From the NCBI GenBank assembly GCA_934464775.1, contig CAKSKG010000001.1, positions 62,001 to 126,000 on the forward strand: a stretch of 64,000 nt of DNA, written 5' to 3'. The number at the start of each line of letters is the position of its first letter. Position 1 is the first letter of the stretch. Shown here one piece after another: positions 54,606-63,261 of the stretch. A program made the translations under genes and the position numbers. The stretch comes from an uncultured Oscillospiraceae bacterium (GTDB lineage Bacteria; Bacillota; Clostridia; Oscillospirales; Ruminococcaceae). Below the pieces are notes generated by a model. That model was not told where the DNA came from. It ran no database searches and saw only the letters and a program-made list of their open reading frames with translations.

Positions 54606-55610
54606 TCAGAAACCTCCTAACTGCTTTTTGGTTCTTTCCTGAACACGGTTCAGCTTTTTCTTCTTCTTGTCAGCAGAGCTGTTGTTCATTGCAAATGTTA
54701 CAGAACCAAGGATAGATGTAATGAAGAACAGGATTACAGAAGCTGCAGCGGAGTAACCGTAGTTAGGATCCTGTGCGTGGAAGTGCTTGTAAATGAATAC
54801 CGCAACTGTTTCCAGTGAAGGTCTGATAGTATTGGGATCCTCGTGGAACAGATAAGGGATATCGAACATCTGGAGACCGCCGATCATTGATGTAATGAGG
54901 ACGTAGATGAAGATAGGTCTGAGGACGGGAAGTGTTATTCTGAAAAAAGTCTGGCTGCTGCTTGCTCCGTCGATAGCCGCCGCTTCAAACAGTGAGGGGT
55001 TGATACCCATGATACCCGACATAAGGAGGATCATAGTATTACCGAACCACATCCATGTCTGAACGAACATTACGATAACTCTTGAAGAAGTTTCACCTGT
55101 TACGAAGTTGACAGCTTCCTTTACCATATTATGATTAAGGAGGAAGGAGTTGATAGCGCCGTACTTTGTGTTTCCGAAAATTGAAAGGAACAGAGCGCAG
55201 ACAGAAGTTGCTGTAATGATATTGGGCATATACATTACTACTTTAAAGAAGCCCTGACCCTTGATCTTGAGCTTGGAATCGGTAAACCATACCGCAAGCA
55301 GAAGAGAAAGAATGATCTGAGGAATAAAGTTACCGAACCAAAGGATAACCGTATTCTTCATTGCCAAAACAAACTCATTATGGATGGCTTTTGCAGGACG
55401 TGAACCGCCGACCAATACGTATTTAAAATTCTGGAATCCTACCATTAAATCAGCATTAGCATTACCGTTTCCGTAGAAGCTAAGCCTGAAAGTGTTTATC
55501 AAAGGATAAAGCATGAAGAAGATATAAATGATGAAGAATGGCAGAATAAAGAAATAACCGTACTTGGCATAGCTTATTGATTTTCTGCCCATAGGTTGTA
55601 ACGACTGCAT
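54606..55610 (-). CDS. Carbohydrate ABC transporter permease (MalF-like)
   Basis: A 334-residue permease. The EAA loop SLFEAAAIDGASSSQTFFRI is at about 203-222, and a Lys/Arg-rich tail (DKKKKKLNRVQERTKKQ) closes it. The ATG at 55610 lies 8 nt after AAGGG; a TTG six codons upstream is in frame but overlaps the SD. It follows the binding-protein gene after a stem-loop, which may reduce expression relative to the binding protein. Confidence 0.92.
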   Translation of the reverse strand: MQSLQPMGRKSISYAKYGYFFILPFFIIYIFFMLYPLINTFRLSFYGNGNANADLMVGFQNFKYVLVGGSRPAKAIHNEFVLAMKNTVILWFGNFIPQIILSLLLAVWFTDSKLKIKGQGFFKVVMYMPNIITATSVCALFLSIFGNTKYGAINSFLLNHNMVKEAVNFVTGETSSRVIVMFVQTWMWFGNTMILLMSGIMGINPSLFEAAAIDGASSSQTFFRITLPVLRPIFIYVLITSMIGGLQMFDIPYLFHEDPNTIRPSLETVAVFIYKHFHAQDPNYGYSAAASVILFFITSILGSVTFAMNNSSADKKKKKLNRVQERTKKQLGGF

Positions 55611-55652
55611 AAAACACACCCTTTTCAATATTGAATCAAACTTAAAATATAC

Positions 55653-55680
55653 GCTTACGGAGGATCACTCCCCCGTAAGC
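55653..55680 (-). promoter_or_regulatory. Intercistronic stem-loop between binding protein and permease genes
   Basis: GCTTACGG (55653-55660) pairs perfectly with CCGTAAGC (55673-55680). No T tract follows on the minus strand, so it is more likely an mRNA-stabilising or attenuating hairpin than a full terminator. Confidence 0.6.
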
Positions 55681-55748
55681 AGTATACCATAAGCTATACC
55701 GATCTAATAACGATCGTATTTATACATTATTCAGCTATTGTTACTGAA

Positions 55749-57224
55749 TCAGTCCCAGTTGAGGTTGGGGAATGTGGAAGCCTCAGCATCCTGGAATGCT
55801 TCGAGTGTCTCATCAACAGAGCCGTAAGAACCAGCGACGTAGTTGTTTACAGAGTCGATGAAGTTTTCCTTTGTAGCGGAGTCGTAAGATGTGATAAGAC
55901 CATCCATCTTGATACCGGAAGCAGCGTCGATAAGTACGGAGAACTGATCCTGACCGCCGAGAAGGTCATTCTTGTTTGTGCCTGCATCAACGATTGCCTG
56001 CATAGCGGGCTTGTTGTTTACGAAGTCGCCGCTTGTTTCAGCATACTTCTGCATTGTAGCAGCATCTGTTGTGAAGAAGTTTACAAATTCAGCAGCAAGT
56101 GTCTTGTTGTTGCATCTTGTGGAAGGAACGAGCCATGAACCGCCCCAGAAGAAGTTTGTAGGACCAACGCAGATGTTGTACTTGCCGTATGTAGCTCCGT
56201 CGGGGCCGCCCTCTGCCTGGTAGAGCTGACCGCCCTCAGCATTTGTGAGGCACCATGTGGAGTAGAAGTAACCGAATGTGGAGTCATCCTGACCAACCTG
56301 ATACCAAGCGTCTGTCCACTGGGAAACGCCTGTTACATAGCCGTTGTCGGACATGGACTTAGCCATCTCAACGAAGTCAGCAGCGTTGTCGAGAACGAGC
56401 TTGTTGTCCTTAACCCAAGGCTCGTTTCTGTTAGCAGCGAATACCTGCCACAGACCGCCGATTGTAGCTGTCATAGCTGTCTTTCCGCCGGAAGCTTCCT
56501 TAACTTCAGCAGCTGTTGCCTGGAACTTATCCCAGTCGGAAACCTTCTCCTGCATCTGCTCGGGAGATGTTACGTTGAGGTACTGCTCAGCGAGGTCTGT
56601 TCTGTAAACATATCCGCCTGCTGCTGCCTGCCATGAAGCACCCTTGAGAACGCCGTTCTCATCCTTACCGATTGCTACTGTGTAAGGATATGCATCTGCA
56701 TATGCGGACTCGTCAATGCCGAGTGCGGAGAGAGGAGCGGAGTACTCATCCATGTTGATGTACTTAAGGATCCAGTCAGCCTCTGCAACGAAGAGGTCGC
56801 AGTCCTCGCTGCCCTTGAAGTACTGCTCATACTGCTCTCTTGCTTCGCCGCCGCTTGTACCAACCTGTGTCCAAACGATCTGATCCTCAGAGTAGCCCTT
56901 TTCTTCGCAGAAAAGCTTGATCATGGGCTGGAGGTCGGAACCTGTCCAGCAGAGGATTGTGAGCTTGTCGCCGTCATCTGTGAGCTCAGTTGTTGCAGCT
57001 GCTGCATCATCGGATGCTGCCTCTGTATCAGCTGCTGCATCATCAGCTGCTGCTGTTGTATCAGCTGCTGCATCATCAGCTGCTGCTGTTGTGTCAGCTG
57101 CTGCATCTGCTGCAGTTGTTGTTGTATCGCCGTCTGTTGTAGCTGTATCGCCGCAAGCTGCAAACATAGAAGCTGCGAGTGCGAATGCAGATACCATTGC
57201 AATGGTCTTCTTTAAGTTTTTCAT
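55749..57224 (-). CDS. Extracellular solute-binding lipoprotein of the second sugar ABC importer
   Basis: A 491-residue lipoprotein. The lipobox MFAAC puts the Cys at about 24. A low-complexity Ala/Asp/Thr linker (about 28-80) contains tandem copies of AADTTAAADDA. The family 1-type binding domain follows (LTILCWTGSDLQPMIKLF). The substrate is unknown. RBS AAGGAGG. It is preceded by lacI in the same direction (58 bp), and that gap holds a perfect 10-bp inverted repeat (TATTATATTT/AAATATAATA). Confidence 0.9.
   Translation of the reverse strand: MKNLKKTIAMVSAFALAASMFAACGDTATTDGDTTTTAADAAADTTAAADDAAADTTAAADDAAADTEAASDDAAAATTELTDDGDKLTILCWTGSDLQPMIKLFCEEKGYSEDQIVWTQVGTSGGEAREQYEQYFKGSEDCDLFVAEADWILKYINMDEYSAPLSALGIDESAYADAYPYTVAIGKDENGVLKGASWQAAAGGYVYRTDLAEQYLNVTSPEQMQEKVSDWDKFQATAAEVKEASGGKTAMTATIGGLWQVFAANRNEPWVKDNKLVLDNAADFVEMAKSMSDNGYVTGVSQWTDAWYQVGQDDSTFGYFYSTWCLTNAEGGQLYQAEGGPDGATYGKYNICVGPTNFFWGGSWLVPSTRCNNKTLAAEFVNFFTTDAATMQKYAETSGDFVNNKPAMQAIVDAGTNKNDLLGGQDQFSVLIDAASGIKMDGLITSYDSATKENFIDSVNNYVAGSYGSVDETLEAFQDAEASTFPNLNWD
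57028..57120. repeat. 33-bp tandem repeats in the linker of the binding protein gene
   Basis: Two 33-bp units (57028-57060 and 57061-57093) are identical except for the last base; a third, partial unit follows. Each encodes 11 linker residues, so copy number can change without breaking the frame. Confidence 0.85.
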
Positions 57225-57282
57225 TGGTTTTTCCTCCTTAAAATATATTATATTTTTACAAATATAATAAGCTTTGTTTCCG

Positions 57283-58305
57283 TCAGCCGATCTTTCTGAC
57301 TGACGCTCCCTTTATAAGCTCGCCTCTGACGACTATCGTATCGCCGCCTTCGGGAACTTCTTTATTTATCAGAGAAATGAGCCTTCCGGCGGCCTCTGCT
57401 CCCAGCCTGTCCGTATCCTGCCGAACGGTTGTAAGCTTCGGTCTCAAAGCCTGTGACAGCACGATCCCGTCATAACCGGCAATGGAAATATCATCCGGAA
57501 CTGACATTCCCAGCTCCTCGACCGCATTGTAAGCACCCAAAGCCGCAAAATCATCGGGCACTATTATGCAGGTAGGTCTGTCCTCTTTCGGTCCGGACAG
57601 AAGCTTTTTTACGAGAAACTCCGTTTTTCTTGGATCATGGTAACAGCCCTGAACCAAAAAGTCATCTCTGACCTTAATATTACAGCTATCAGAAGCACTT
57701 CGGAAGCCCTTGAGGCGTTCCGTCGTAACCTGTGAATTTTCGCCGTAAATATAAGCAATTTTTTTGTGTCCGCAATCGGCGATGTATGATACCAGTTCAG
57801 CCATTCCGTTGAAATTATCGGAAATGACTGCCGTTCCTCCGCCTTCGGGGACATAGTCAATGACCACAACGGGCACCGAACTTTTCAGAAGCTCCGCAAG
57901 TCCGTCATAGTGGTAATCGTCAACGCAGGCAACAAACACTCCGTCAACGTTTCTGTACATACAGTGTTCGTAGTAAGTCATGTTCTGCTCGCCGATGTTT
58001 CCGCTGATGAACGTAATATCGTATCCGTTCCGTTCAGCCTCACGCTTGAAGCCGTCCAGCACCGATGCAAAGTAGCTTTGCTTCAGACCGCTGTCCGACT
58101 GCTCGACAAAAAGAACACCGAGATTATATGTACGGTTTGTTTTCAGCGCCCTTGCCTGTGAGTTGGGAAGATATCCCATTTCCTTGGCCTTTTCGCGTAT
58201 CAGCCTGCGGGTGTTTTCACTGACGTCACGGTGATTGTTCAGCGCCTTGCTTACCGTTGCAATGGATACGCCGCATTCCGCCGCAATATCTTTGATTGAA
58301 ACCAT
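57283..58305 (-). CDS. LacI family transcriptional regulator
   Basis: A 340-residue repressor. The helix-turn-helix reads VSIKDIAAECGVSIATVSKAL (split over residues 2-22), with the hinge helix LPNSQARALKT (about 48-58). The periplasmic-binding-like effector domain follows (SYFASVLDGFKREAERNGYD, GYDGIVLSQALRP). I use the ATG at 58305 so that the HTH is at the N-terminus; GGAGG lies 12 nt upstream. It heads the importer operon and very probably controls it and itself through the site at 58378-58392. Confidence 0.93.
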   Translation of the reverse strand: MVSIKDIAAECGVSIATVSKALNNHRDVSENTRRLIREKAKEMGYLPNSQARALKTNRTYNLGVLFVEQSDSGLKQSYFASVLDGFKREAERNGYDITFISGNIGEQNMTYYEHCMYRNVDGVFVACVDDYHYDGLAELLKSSVPVVVIDYVPEGGGTAVISDNFNGMAELVSYIADCGHKKIAYIYGENSQVTTERLKGFRSASDSCNIKVRDDFLVQGCYHDPRKTEFLVKKLLSGPKEDRPTCIIVPDDFAALGAYNAVEELGMSVPDDISIAGYDGIVLSQALRPKLTTVRQDTDRLGAEAAGRLISLINKEVPEGGDTIVVRGELIKGASVRKIG

Positions 58306-58377
58306 ACCGCCGCCGCACCTCCGGTCCGCTGAAATTTGTCCAATGATTACCAAATCATTAATTCACAGCCTTTAGCT

Positions 58378-58392
58378 TTAAACGTTTTCGGT
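58378..58392. promoter_or_regulatory. Probable LacI-family operator
   Basis: TTAAACGTTTTCGG contains the CG-centred palindrome AAACGTTT (58380-58387), the usual LacI-family half-site arrangement. It lies just after the predicted start of the lacI transcript. Confidence 0.5.
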
Positions 58393-58407
58393 AATCCTTG
58401 TGCTTAT

Positions 58408-58436
58408 AATATACAACTGTTTTTCAAATATGTCAA
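58408..58436 (-). promoter_or_regulatory. Promoter of lacI and the second ABC operon
   Basis: On the minus strand: TTGACA (58436-58431), 17 bp, TATATT (58413-58408). Confidence 0.7.
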
Positions 58437-58582
58437 TGGTTTTTATGTAAAAGTCGTAAAAAATAGTGACTTTGACCAATTTGATATTTGTATTTTTTTG
58501 CACATTGACAACAAATGTTCATATTTTTGTACTCTCAAAAGGAAAAATTTTCGTGCGATATATGCAATATATCAAAAAGTTG

Positions 58583-58611
58583 TTGATAAATCGGACGGAC
58601 TATGGTATAAT
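58583..58611 (+). promoter_or_regulatory. Promoter of the 56-residue protein gene
   Basis: TTGATA (58583-58588), 17 bp, TATAAT (58606-58611). Confidence 0.65.
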
Positions 58612-58704
58612 TTAAACACAGCACCGACAGGGATTTGGATAAATTTTCCGACAGAATTTCTGCCGATACACATTTTATTCACAGTGATAGCAAAGGAGAT
58701 CATT

Positions 58705-58875
58705 ATGGGACCGTATTATTACACAGTGCTCCGCATAGACGGAGATTATGCATTTCTGAAACGCACAGACATCTCGGACAATGACGAGCTTCAGGTAGCG
58801 CTCGCTCTGCTCCCCGACGGCACCGACGAAGGCTCTTCCCTTGTCTGGAAGGACCTTGAATACTCTTTCTGTTGA
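58705..58875 (+). CDS. Small conserved-looking protein of unknown function
   Basis: A 56-residue protein beginning MGPYYYTVLRIDGDYAFLKR, with no signal peptide or membrane segment. The alternating hydrophobic pattern and acidic turns suggest a small beta-barrel. It has a clear RBS (AAAGGAG, 6 nt spacing) and a good promoter, which support a real gene. I use this internal ATG because the longer frame upstream is AT-rich non-coding sequence. I do not recognise the family. Confidence 0.65.
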   Translation: MGPYYYTVLRIDGDYAFLKRTDISDNDELQVALALLPDGTDEGSSLVWKDLEYSFC

Positions 58876-58913
58876 CAATTGACCGTGTGCTTTATAAAGT
58901 ATACTATATATAA

Positions 58914-59010
58914 AGTATGGTTTGATTAACTTAAATTAGCCTGTCTTTAAGCATATTTAATCAAAAAAGGCTGTGCGCTCCGAAATTCACGGAACACACA
59001 GCCTTTTTTT
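58914..59010 (+). ncRNA. Candidate small RNA
   Basis: A promoter (TTGACC 58879-58884, 17 bp, TACTAT 58902-58907) is followed about 55 bp later by a strong bidirectional terminator (58963-59010), with no ORF between. The predicted ~97-nt transcript has a first stem TTGATTAA/TTAATCAA (58922-58962 region) and then the terminator stem with a U-rich end, suited to Hfq binding. TATAAAGTAT occurs twice around the start site. Confidence 0.4.
58963..59010. terminator. Bidirectional terminator
   Basis: AAAAAAGGCTGTG (58963-58975) pairs with CACAGCCTTTTTT; T runs exist on both strands. It ends the minus-strand rqcP transcript and the plus-strand sRNA candidate. Confidence 0.88.
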
Positions 59011-59012
59011 GC

Positions 59013-59255
59013 TTATTCTATTACCTGATAATTGTCTGCCGCATTGTCCTTTGTGGCATATTCGGTCACATTCAGCACCTTAACTTTCAGCGGCTTTGTG
59101 CCGATGCTTATTTCTATGATATCGCCAACCTTGACATCATATGAAGCCCTTGCAGGCTTGCCGTTCACACTGACCTTTTCGGCGTCGCAGGCTTCGTTTG
59201 CCACTGTGCGGCGCTTGATGAGCCTTGTGACTTTAAGATATTTGTCCAGTCTCAT
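59013..59255 (-). CDS. rqcP: RqcP-like S4-domain RNA-binding protein
   Basis: An 80-residue S4-domain protein starting MRLDKYLKVTRLIKRRTVANE, the HslR/YabO form. RqcP works with RqcH in ribosome-associated quality control, adding alanine tails to stalled nascent chains. It follows hup, mazG and a spoVB-like gene, the conserved Firmicute order. It is the last gene before the bidirectional terminator. Confidence 0.93.
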   Translation of the reverse strand: MRLDKYLKVTRLIKRRTVANEACDAEKVSVNGKPARASYDVKVGDIIEISIGTKPLKVKVLNVTEYATKDNAADNYQVIE

Positions 59256-59328
59256 ATCATTATCCTTTCAATATAACACAAAGAGCAGACCGCAACGCAG
59301 CCTGCCCCAAACTTCCTTATCGGAAAAA

Positions 59329-59607
59329 TTACTTAACGTCAACAGCTTCCTTGAGAGCCTTGCCTGCCTTGAATGCAGGAACCTTCTTTGCGGGCTGGAG
59401 AGTCTTTTCCTTTGTTCTGGGGTTGATGTTCTCTCTTTCCTTTCTCTCACGTACCTCAAATGTACCGAAACCAACGATCTGTACCTTATCGCCGCTTACG
59501 AGAGCGTCTGTGATGCTTTCTGTGATAGCCTTGAGAGCCTTTTCTGCGTCCTTCTTTGAAAACTCGCCCTTTTCAGCGATTGCATTGATGAGTTCTGCCT
59601 TTGTCAT
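59329..59607 (-). CDS. hup: DNA-binding protein HU
   Basis: A 92-residue HU/IHF-family histone-like protein. VGFGTFEVRERKERENINPRT carries the DNA-clasping beta-arm, and KKVPAFKAGKALKEAV is the C-terminal end. The ATG at 59607 has GGAGGT 7 nt upstream. It lies between mazG and rqcP. Codon use is typical of strongly expressed genes. Confidence 0.96.
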   Translation of the reverse strand: MTKAELINAIAEKGEFSKKDAEKALKAITESITDALVSGDKVQIVGFGTFEVRERKERENINPRTKEKTLQPAKKVPAFKAGKALKEAVDVK

Positions 59608-59640
59608 TGTTTTAACCTCCATAAATTTAATGGTCGCCCA

Positions 59641-60438
59641 TTATTTGTTATTGATCTTAGCTTTCTGCCAATAAGCGTCCAGCTCATTTATCGTAAGGGA
59701 TCTCATATCCTTCCCCTCACTTCTTATCATAGCTTCACAGGCGGAAAATCTGCCGATGAATTTATCCGATGCTCTTGTAAGGCACTCCTCGGCGTCCTCA
59801 CCAAGCAGCCTCGAAACATTCACTGCGGAGAAAAGCACATCGCCAATCTCGTCTGCGATATCCGCTTTGTTTCCCGAAGCGGCAGCCGCTTTAAGCTCGG
59901 CTATCTCACTTTCAAGCCTTGCTATCGCTTCATCTGCCGAAGCAAAATCCATGCCTGCCCTTTCGGCTCTCTTGCCGATCTTCTGCGCTCTCATAAGCGC
60001 AGGAAGCGCCTTGCATACGGATTCAAGAGTTTCTGTATATGTCTCCTGACCCTTTGTCTGCTGCTTGATATCGTTCCAGTTGCGGAGCACATCGTCTGCG
60101 TCCTTCACCTTTACCTCGCCGAAAACATGAGGGTGACGGACAATGAGCTTGCTGCATATATCATTCACAACATCGCCGAAAGTAAACGAATTTTTCTCCT
60201 CCTCGATGCACGAATGGAATACCACCTGCAAAAGCACGTCGCCCAGCTCCTCACGGAGCATTTCGGGACTGTTCATGTCGATAGCCTCAACAGCCTCATA
60301 AGTTTCCTCAAGAAAATCCTTGCGGATAGACTCATGTGTCTGGACCTTATCCCACGGACAGCCGTTCTCGGAACGGAGCATTCTCATTATCTCGCAGAGA
60401 TCGTTTATATCATAAGTATCCTTAAAGTGAAAATCCAT
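59641..60438 (-). CDS. mazG: Nucleoside triphosphate pyrophosphohydrolase MazG
   Basis: A 265-residue protein with two MazG repeats. The first (about 15-100) contains ENGCPWDKVQTHESIRKDFL and EETYEAVEAID; the second (about 150-225) contains EIGDVLFSAVNVSRLLG. It hydrolyses NTPs to NMP and PPi, cleaning damaged nucleotides. I use the ATG at 60438, 8 nt after GAGGAAG. The methylase-like YabN N-terminal domain found in Bacillus is absent. Confidence 0.94.
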   Translation of the reverse strand: MDFHFKDTYDINDLCEIMRMLRSENGCPWDKVQTHESIRKDFLEETYEAVEAIDMNSPEMLREELGDVLLQVVFHSCIEEEKNSFTFGDVVNDICSKLIVRHPHVFGEVKVKDADDVLRNWNDIKQQTKGQETYTETLESVCKALPALMRAQKIGKRAERAGMDFASADEAIARLESEIAELKAAAASGNKADIADEIGDVLFSAVNVSRLLGEDAEECLTRASDKFIGRFSACEAMIRSEGKDMRSLTINELDAYWQKAKINNK

Positions 60439-60545
60439 ATTATCTGCTTCCTCATTGGGCAAAACTGCGAAAAAACGCCTATACAGCGCAGTTTCCGCTG
60501 CCAATTTCACTGCCTATAATATATTAACCGATATTTTTATAAAAT

Positions 60546-62222
60546 TCAAGTGTTTTTGGGATTTTTTTGAGAAATCAGCATTTTTAACGTACTTTTATCT
60601 ATAATCCCCGAAAAATATGTGCTTATTATGTAAACTGCACCGCCTGCCAGCGAAGATATTATCACAGACGCCAACGCCCCCATATGCGCCGTTCCCGAGT
60701 ATACAAGCCATGCCGTTCCGCCGCAGAGCAGACCGCATACGGCACTTCCAGCCGCAAATCTCATATATCCCGAAACGTCGAGTCCGCAGCACTTCCTAAG
60801 CATCAGCACCGACGGCACAACCAAAGCTCCATAGCTCAGATTGGTGGCTATCGCCGCCCCCGTGATATTCAGCTGCGGCACAGGCACCATTATAAGATTC
60901 CCTGCCGCCTTTACCGCCGCTGCGGCTGCCATCAGCTTCACGGGGATATCCTGCCGCCCTGCCGCCTGAAACAGCGGAAACGATGCGGAGGCTATGCACA
61001 GAAAGATTATGCCGCTGCCCATTGCCGAAAGAGGACGTGCCGCAGCTGCCGCCTCTCTCGGACTTCCCGAAAAAAGTGCGTTCAGCACGGGAGCCGCCAG
61101 CACCGATATTCCTATTCCGCAGGGCACCGCAAGATAGGTCACGGCCTTCATAAGTCCCAATGAGCATTCGGACAGCTTTTCCCGATTGCCTGCGGCATAG
61201 GCTGCGGAGGCTCTCGGAAGCATCGCCTTTCCGAACATATTCGTCACCGACGGCACCAGATTGAACACCGTCAGCGCAAGCCCCGCAAAGCTGCCGTAGT
61301 AAAAATTCGCCGTATCTTCAGCCATGCCGAAATATTCGGGAGCCTTTTCCGCAGCTTTTTCAAGTGAGCGCATTATCGTCGCAAGGTCTATCATTGAGGT
61401 GATGTTCGTCACAAGCGCACACATTGAAGCAGGCACAGCCACCGCCGCCAGCTCCGCTGCGATCCTTGAAAACGGCTTTTCTACGACCGAACGATCTTTT
61501 TTCACGCTTCCACGGACCGCCGCCCTGTCATATATTATAAGTGCCGCAAGACCTGCCAGTACAGACAAAGATATTGCTCCGCAGGCAGCCGCTGCCGCAT
61601 ATGATACGGCTATCTCTCCTGCCGCCATGCTGTCGGACGGCAGCTGAATGTGAAGCATTCGCATGAACCGATCGGGAGAATTATAATATGTATGCATGAC
61701 ATAATACGCTCCGCCAAGCCCCGCAGCCAGCTTCACAAGTGCCTCCGCCAGCTGGGAAAGCGCCGTGGGGAGCATATTGTTCATGCCCTCATAGCAGCCC
61801 CTCAATATAGCGGCAGGACAGCCGAACATCACTGTTGGAGCTATCATTATCACCGCAGGCAGGGCAGGCATATTGCCTATGGCATATTTACAGAACGGAT
61901 ATGCTCCGAAGGCTATGACAAGCGTTCCCATAAGCCCCGCACCGCCGAATATCAGCATTCCGCACAGCTTTATCCTGCGGATACCGTTTCCGCCGTTCAC
62001 CGCGATATCCTCCGCTGCGGCACGGGCGGCTGCCGCAGGAATGCCCGTCACAGCCACCGCATACACGGGCAGGAATATCCCGTAGGCACAGGAGAAATAG
62101 CCCATGCCCGTCCCTCCCAGCAGTGCGGCAAGAGGTATCCTGAAAAATGCGCCTATCAGCTTTACGATCACCGCAGAAGCGGCAAGTATAACGGAACCCA
62201 GTACAAATCCCTGTTTTTTCAT
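60546..62222 (-). CDS. SpoVB/YabM-like polysaccharide flippase (MOP superfamily)
   Basis: A 558-residue membrane protein with about 14 spans. The N-terminus KLIGAFFRIPLAALLGGTGMGYFSC is split over about 21-45, and GIPAAAARAAAEDIA follows, typical of SpoVB/MurJ-like MOP flippases. These move lipid-linked wall precursors across the membrane. In Bacillus the corresponding yabM precedes mazG and rqcP, which matches the order here. The sequence is unusually Ala- and Gly-rich. Confidence 0.88.
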   Translation of the reverse strand: MKKQGFVLGSVILAASAVIVKLIGAFFRIPLAALLGGTGMGYFSCAYGIFLPVYAVAVTGIPAAAARAAAEDIAVNGGNGIRRIKLCGMLIFGGAGLMGTLVIAFGAYPFCKYAIGNMPALPAVIMIAPTVMFGCPAAILRGCYEGMNNMLPTALSQLAEALVKLAAGLGGAYYVMHTYYNSPDRFMRMLHIQLPSDSMAAGEIAVSYAAAAACGAISLSVLAGLAALIIYDRAAVRGSVKKDRSVVEKPFSRIAAELAAVAVPASMCALVTNITSMIDLATIMRSLEKAAEKAPEYFGMAEDTANFYYGSFAGLALTVFNLVPSVTNMFGKAMLPRASAAYAAGNREKLSECSLGLMKAVTYLAVPCGIGISVLAAPVLNALFSGSPREAAAAARPLSAMGSGIIFLCIASASFPLFQAAGRQDIPVKLMAAAAAVKAAGNLIMVPVPQLNITGAAIATNLSYGALVVPSVLMLRKCCGLDVSGYMRFAAGSAVCGLLCGGTAWLVYSGTAHMGALASVIISSLAGGAVYIISTYFSGIIDKSTLKMLISQKNPKNT

Positions 62223-62266
62223 ATTACACAGCTTTCCCCGTTCATATTTTTGTTCATTAGATTTAT

Positions 62267-62295
62267 ATTGGAATATACATACAGGTTATTCCAAT
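62267..62295. promoter_or_regulatory. Inverted repeat between divergent genes
   Basis: ATTGGAATA (62267-62275) and TATTCCAAT (62287-62295) form a perfect 9-bp inverted repeat with an 11-bp spacer, 45 bp upstream of the flippase gene. It has the geometry of an operator; the cognate regulator is unknown. Confidence 0.4.
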
Positions 62296-62369
62296 TACTG
62301 CACGGCAATAAAAAACCGCTCCAATATTTGTGAAAAGTGCCAAAAAACCGATTCATCATAAGTTAACTG

Positions 62370-62398
62370 TTGACAATCAAATAAAAACATTCTATAAT
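62370..62398 (+). promoter_or_regulatory. Promoter of the membrane protein gene at 62446
   Basis: TTGACA (62370-62375), 17 bp, TATAAT (62393-62398), exact consensus. Confidence 0.82.
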
Positions 62399-62445
62399 TG
62401 TAATAGAATGATAATATTATAATCCTGAAGGGAGCCCGACTTTAA

Positions 62446-63180
62446 ATGAAAATCAAAAAGCGTTACTATGTTGCGTGCATTCTGCTCTGCGTACTGAGTA
62501 TCATTATCAGTATTGCGGTATTCAACCTTGAAATGAACCTCAGTATGTTCTCAAAGCTTAACGATACTATTTCGTCCTCATGGGCAAACACAGAGGTTTT
62601 TGTAACAAGCGTGGAGACCGATCCCGCAAAGCTTGAACACCCCGAAAATGCGGTAAGCTATCTGGGCAAGGTCACATACATAACAAAGGGTAAATACACA
62701 GCCTACGGCAAGGACTGCTACATGGGCAAGGAACTTCCCTACTACGGCGAAGTAAAGATCGGCGACAAGGTTTCGGTTTATTACAAGACAGATGATATCG
62801 AAATGCTCGCCTGCAAGGTTCCTTATACATCATACCTTATTGCAATGATAATCCTCTTTGTGGTTGATATTGCGCTTATCGTTGTTGCAAGACTGCTGAA
62901 CCGTTCACTTAAAGAAAACACATTCAGCGAAGCCCCCGTATCTATCATGGATATTCCTATCTGCGTGCTTATCATCGGATTTGTTATCTGCTTCTTCTCC
63001 GGTATGCTGATCGGCAACGTTCAGATCGGTACAAACTACACAGACGTAAACCCCGTTCAGGTAGCAGCTTATGAGGAAGAATACGGCATGAAGGCTCCCG
63101 TCGGAGACGATGCCGCTGCCGAAACTTCCGACAGTGCGGAAGAGACTGAGGCTGCCGAGGAAACGGAAGCCGCTGAGTGA
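62446..63180 (+). CDS. Membrane protein of unknown function
   Basis: A 244-residue protein with three membrane helices: about 8-27 (YVACILLCVLSIIISIAVF), 126-147 (YLIAMIILFVVDIALIVVA) and 169-190 (IPICVLIIGFVICFFSGML). A ~100-residue extracytoplasmic domain lies between the first two. A Glu/Ala-rich tail ends it. No domain is recognised. A consensus promoter, RBS AAGGGAG and a strong terminator indicate an independently expressed gene. Confidence 0.75.
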   Translation: MKIKKRYYVACILLCVLSIIISIAVFNLEMNLSMFSKLNDTISSSWANTEVFVTSVETDPAKLEHPENAVSYLGKVTYITKGKYTAYGKDCYMGKELPYYGEVKIGDKVSVYYKTDDIEMLACKVPYTSYLIAMIILFVVDIALIVVARLLNRSLKENTFSEAPVSIMDIPICVLIIGFVICFFSGMLIGNVQIGTNYTDVNPVQVAAYEEEYGMKAPVGDDAAAETSDSAEETEAAEETEAAE

Positions 63181-63225
63181 TCGTGATATTTACAATTTAA
63201 GGAAAACGAAACAATCCAAAGTCAC

Positions 63226-63261
63226 AAATACTGCTTCGGAGCTTTCCGAAGCAGTATTTTT
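63226..63261 (+). terminator. Terminator after the membrane protein gene
   Basis: AAATACTGCTTCGGA (63226-63240) pairs with TTCCGAAGCAGTATTT (3-nt loop), then a T run. Confidence 0.9.

Noticed and set aside
57028..57120. Possible CRISPR-like repeat
   Set aside because: The units are adjacent without spacers and encode a lipoprotein linker in frame.
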